DNA of 8,671 bases from Synechococcales cyanobacterium PMM_0073 (GTDB taxonomy: Bacteria > Cyanobacteriota > Cyanobacteriia > Elainellales > Elainellaceae). The DNA is taken from NCBI GenBank assembly GCA_949127695.1, contig CASBQH010000330.1:1-8671 (forward strand), given 5' to 3'. Shown in pieces: positions 7,198 through 8,671 of this stretch (position 1 is its first letter; each line of letters starts with the position of its first letter). The notes under the pieces are model-generated. The model was not told the origin of the DNA and did no database searches. It was given only the letters and a program-made list of their open reading frames with translations. Position numbers and translations under genes: made by a program.

Positions 7198-7296
7198 TTG
7201 CATATCTATAGAGATAAGCGGCTCGGCGACTCAACTGCGCTGAAGCAGTGGCTGAATGGCAAATTTCAGGTGCGTCTTTGGGAGATTGACCGCTAA
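7198..7296 (+). CDS. Doubtful 32-codon ORF upstream of rpmB
   Basis: A stop-free frame runs from after TAG at 7177-7179 to TAA at 7294-7296. With a TTG start at 7198 it would encode 32 residues, MHIYRDKRLG at the start and KFQVRLWEIDR at the end. The composition (two Trp, balanced charge, amphipathic pattern) is more protein-like than usual for intergenic DNA. Against it are the rare start codon, the lack of a Shine-Dalgarno site and the short length. It could be a small gene, the tail of a decayed gene, or chance. I do not recognise it. Confidence 0.18.
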   Translation: MHIYRDKRLGDSTALKQWLNGKFQVRLWEIDR

Positions 7297-7386
7297 GATG
7301 GAGTGCGGTGTCTGGGCTATTCAGGAATGCTGTAAGTAGCGCTGGCAGTCTGGCAACTTTCAATTACTTTGTAAGCTGACAAAACT

Positions 7387-7623
7387 ATGGCTCGTAAATG
7401 TATACTCACTGGCAAGCAGGCTAACAATGCCTTTGCGGTTTCGCACTCGCATCGGCGCACCAAAAAAATGCAGGGCGCAAACTTGCAAGAGAAGCGAGTT
7501 TGGTCGCCCCAGGAAAAGCGCTGGATTAAGCTGCGGCTTTCTACGAAGGCGATTAAAACCCTGGAGATCAAAGGGCTACATGCTATGGCCAAAAAAGCCG
7601 GTCTCAACCTCGCCAAGCTCTAG
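7387..7623 (+). CDS. rpmB: 50S ribosomal protein bL28
   Basis: The product is 78 residues, the normal length, and reads [29 protein letters not shown], with [26 protein letters not shown] further on. These are the standard bL28 motifs. The protein is a basic component of the large ribosomal subunit. Only one Cys (C5) is present, so the paired CxxC zinc site of some bL28 proteins is missing. It is a single-gene unit divergent from the SRPBCC-mrp-rodA cluster. No clear Shine-Dalgarno site precedes the ATG (GCTGACAAAACT), which is common for cyanobacterial ribosomal genes. Its stop codon is the first part of a large hairpin. Confidence 0.97.
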   Translation: MARKCILTGKQANNAFAVSHSHRRTKKMQGANLQEKRVWSPQEKRWIKLRLSTKAIKTLEIKGLHAMAKKAGLNLAKL

Positions 7624-7713
7624 CGCTTTGATTCAGCTCAATTTGTTGCATAAAGCAGGTGGTTTCCCGGAAGCTGCCTGCTTTATGCTGTTTGAATTGA
7701 GACAGAAAGCGCT
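7622..7713 (+). terminator. Long interrupted hairpin at the end of rpmB, probable terminator or 3' stabiliser
   Basis: Three paired blocks nest correctly: AGCGCTTT 7622-7629 with AAAGCGCT 7706-7713; CTCAATT 7637-7643 with AATTGAG 7695-7701; GCATAAAGCAGG 7648-7659 with CCTGCTTTATGC 7677-7688. That is 27 perfect pairs with small internal loops and a 17-base apical loop. The left arm begins inside the rpmB stop codon. No T-run follows, so it is not a textbook intrinsic terminator; an RNA-stabilising hairpin or a decayed palindromic repeat element is also possible. Confidence 0.6.
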
Positions 7714-8116
7714 GCTGCTAACAGAGCCTCACCAAAAAAGCTATTAGCCCTGATCGTTTGCTGAGCCTGGATGGGTAGCTTATGGACTGTAAGGTATGTT
7801 GGTGATGAATTGCTAATGAGGCCATGCAGACAGTTGCTGATGCAGCCGTTAAGTTTGATCGCGCTGTGAAATCCGAAGTTAAAATTTAGGTCAGGCTCTG
7901 CATTCAAGCATCGTTGTCGAGAAATCGCCCAACTTTTGAGATAAAACCTCTGATTCTCGCTACCCCGATAATTGTCCCAGTATTTTCGCTGTTCGTGTTT
8001 TCTCGGTTGATTTTATCGGGTTAATCTTGCTAGGACAGTAGTCGCCAGCGGTAGCATCGTCAATTGTTGGCAACTATCGGCAAGTAGCGGCAGGCTCTGG
8101 AGCGGCTGAATCTAAA

Positions 8117-8145
8117 TTGATTATCATCGCCTGTTCGCTTACACT
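8117..8145 (+). promoter_or_regulatory. Possible sigma-70-type promoter of hpsA
   Basis: TTGATT (8117-8122) and TACACT (8140-8145) are separated by 17 bases, each matching 4 of 6 consensus positions. Transcription would start near 8152, giving a leader of about 48 bases. Chance occurrence is possible. Confidence 0.35.
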
Positions 8146-8187
8146 CATTACCACCCTGGCATCTTACCGTCTCAATCGTCATCTGAC

Positions 8188-8190
8188 AGG
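8188..8190 (+). promoter_or_regulatory. Shine-Dalgarno-like site of hpsA
   Basis: AGG in CAGG, nine bases before the ATG at 8200, in an otherwise A/T-rich spacer (AATTTAATT). It supports this start. Confidence 0.45.
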
Positions 8191-8199
8191 AATTTAATT

Positions 8200-8671
8200 A
8201 TGTCAACCCCAAAACTGATCAGGGCAGTCCAAGCGCTCCTTCGGCAGGTGAGCCGAGTTGCCAGCGGGCTGACCAAAGGGCTAATTAGCTGGCTATTACG
8301 AAATCTGCTGCGGCTTGGCCGACGTCCCGCTTCGCAGGCGGGCTTTGTGCTTCCCACCACGATTTTGCTGCTGCTAATTGTGGTTTTGACAGTGGGGGCT
8401 ATTGGCTATCGCACCTTTACCCGCTCGCAGCAGGCGATTATCGATCGGCAGCAGCAGGTTGTCTCTAATGCTGCGACGCCAGTAATTGACCGAGCCAAGA
8501 GCAAGATTGAATTCCTGTTAGATTCACGCAAAGACGAGCGGGGCGGCGGTGTGCCTTCGGGTGATCAGCTGGTGGCGATGATGACGAACGACGGACTGCC
8601 GGTAAATGGCACCACCGTCGCCAAGTTTCCGCAAGATGGCAGCTTCGATCCCTACACATTTGAAGATGAAG
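8200..8671 (+). CDS. hpsA: HpsA-like pseudopilin (hormogonium polysaccharide secretion family), 3' partial
   Basis: The frame is open from the ATG to the window end (157 complete codons). The N-terminus is a 47-residue basic leader (MSTPKLIRAVQALLRQVSRV, ... LLRLGRRPASQA) followed by G48-FVLPTT and a hydrophobic helix (about 49-70), the layout of a prepilin-peptidase site with a long leader. It then continues with NAATPVIDRAKSKIEFLLD, a stretch I recall from Nostoc HpsA. In Nostoc punctiforme HpsA belongs to a type II secretion-like set of pseudopilins needed for hormogonium polysaccharide export and gliding. Position 5 after the cleavage Gly is Thr, not the Glu of most type IV pilins; HpsA relatives also lack it as far as I recall. 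Full members are much longer, so most of the gene lies outside the window. The other hps genes would be expected downstream. Confidence 0.8.
   Translation, partial: MSTPKLIRAVQALLRQVSRVASGLTKGLISWLLRNLLRLGRRPASQAGFVLPTTILLLLIVVLTVGAIGYRTFTRSQQAIIDRQQQVVSNAATPVIDRAKSKIEFLLDSRKDERGGGVPSGDQLVAMMTNDGLPVNGTTVAKFPQDGSFDPYTFEDE

Larger units (their letters stand above)
7077..7386. other. Divergent intergenic region between the leftward cluster and rpmB
   Basis: These 310 bases should hold the promoters for both directions. I see a possible leftward -10 box, an 11-base repeat near the SRPBCC start, a small palindrome (TATCTATAGAGATA, 7203-7216) and a weak 32-codon ORF on the + strand. I find no convincing -35/-10 pair or Shine-Dalgarno site for rpmB. 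Confidence 0.6.
7714..8199. other. 486-base intergenic region before hpsA, no convincing gene
   Basis: I find no credible coding sequence on either strand. A 22-codon ORF (7824-7889, +, MQTVADAAVKFDRAVKSEVKI) has no usable Shine-Dalgarno site and a short open frame. Two weak inverted repeats are present: AAGCTA 7738-7743 with TAGCTT 7776-7781, and CCCGATAA 7964-7971 with TTATCGGG 8013-8020. The right end probably carries the hpsA promoter and leader. The length leaves room for regulatory sites or a small RNA, but none is identifiable. Confidence 0.55.

Noticed and set aside
7824..7889. 21-residue ORF MQTVADAAVKFDRAVKSEVKI
   Set aside because: The purine-rich GAGG lies only two bases from the ATG and the frame is too short to separate from chance.
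7683..7907. 74-codon open frame on the - strand downstream of rpmB
   Set aside because: It begins in the intergenic region, ends within the rpmB hairpin, and has no recognisable motif or ribosome-binding site.
7964..8020. CCCGATAA/TTATCGGG inverted repeat as an operator or RNA structure
   Set aside because: Eight pairs with a 41-base loop; nothing else supports a function.
1..8671. CRISPR array, tRNA, rRNA, insertion sequence or att site
   Set aside because: No regular repeat-spacer pattern, cloverleaf, rRNA motif, transposase or integrase was seen on either strand.

Overview
The window looks like chromosomal DNA of a cyanobacterium, most likely a filamentous one of the Leptolyngbya/Nostoc-like type. 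Three genes support this: ndhS, a subunit found only in the cyanobacterial and chloroplast NDH-1 complex; a cyanobacterial-type HAS-barrel protein; and the start of an hpsA-like gene, whose family is tied to hormogonium polysaccharide secretion in filamentous strains. All calls rest on reading the sequence and remembered family features, with no database search.

Layout. (1) 2-873, + strand: the 3' part of a family-2 glycosyltransferase fused to a GtrA-type membrane domain. It is cut by the window edge and broken by an apparent one-base deletion near 565. (2) 875-7076, - strand: six genes in one direction, transcribed right to left in the order SRPBCC/START-like protein, mrp (Fe-S/P-loop ATPase), rodA (septum-independent wall polymerase), ndhS, HAS-barrel protein, and a CPA2-type cation:proton antiporter with two universal-stress-protein domains. 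Gaps are about 34-120 bases, so a shared or partly shared transcript is plausible. The antiporter stop and the glycosyltransferase stop converge with a single base between them. (3) 7077-7386: a divergent intergenic region with a short 11-base repeat, a possible promoter for the leftward cluster and a weak 32-codon ORF. (4) 7387-7623, + strand: rpmB (ribosomal protein bL28), followed at once by a 92-base interrupted palindrome that is probably its terminator or 3' processing structure. (5) 7714-8199: 486 bases with no convincing gene. (6) 8200 to the window end, + strand: the 5' part of an HpsA-like pseudopilin gene preceded by a plausible promoter and a Shine-Dalgarno-like site.

Most of the window is ordinary housekeeping sequence. 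The leftward cluster mixes cell-wall elongation (RodA), Fe-S cofactor delivery (Mrp) and NDH-1 electron input (NdhS). A link in which Mrp serves the Fe-S-rich NDH-1 complex is possible but is only an inference from position. I do not see a clearly new defence, mobile or secretion system. The points most worth a second look are the frameshift in the GT2-GtrA gene, the in-frame 18-base duplication after the HAS-barrel stop, the large rpmB hairpin and the HpsA-like pseudopilin start.
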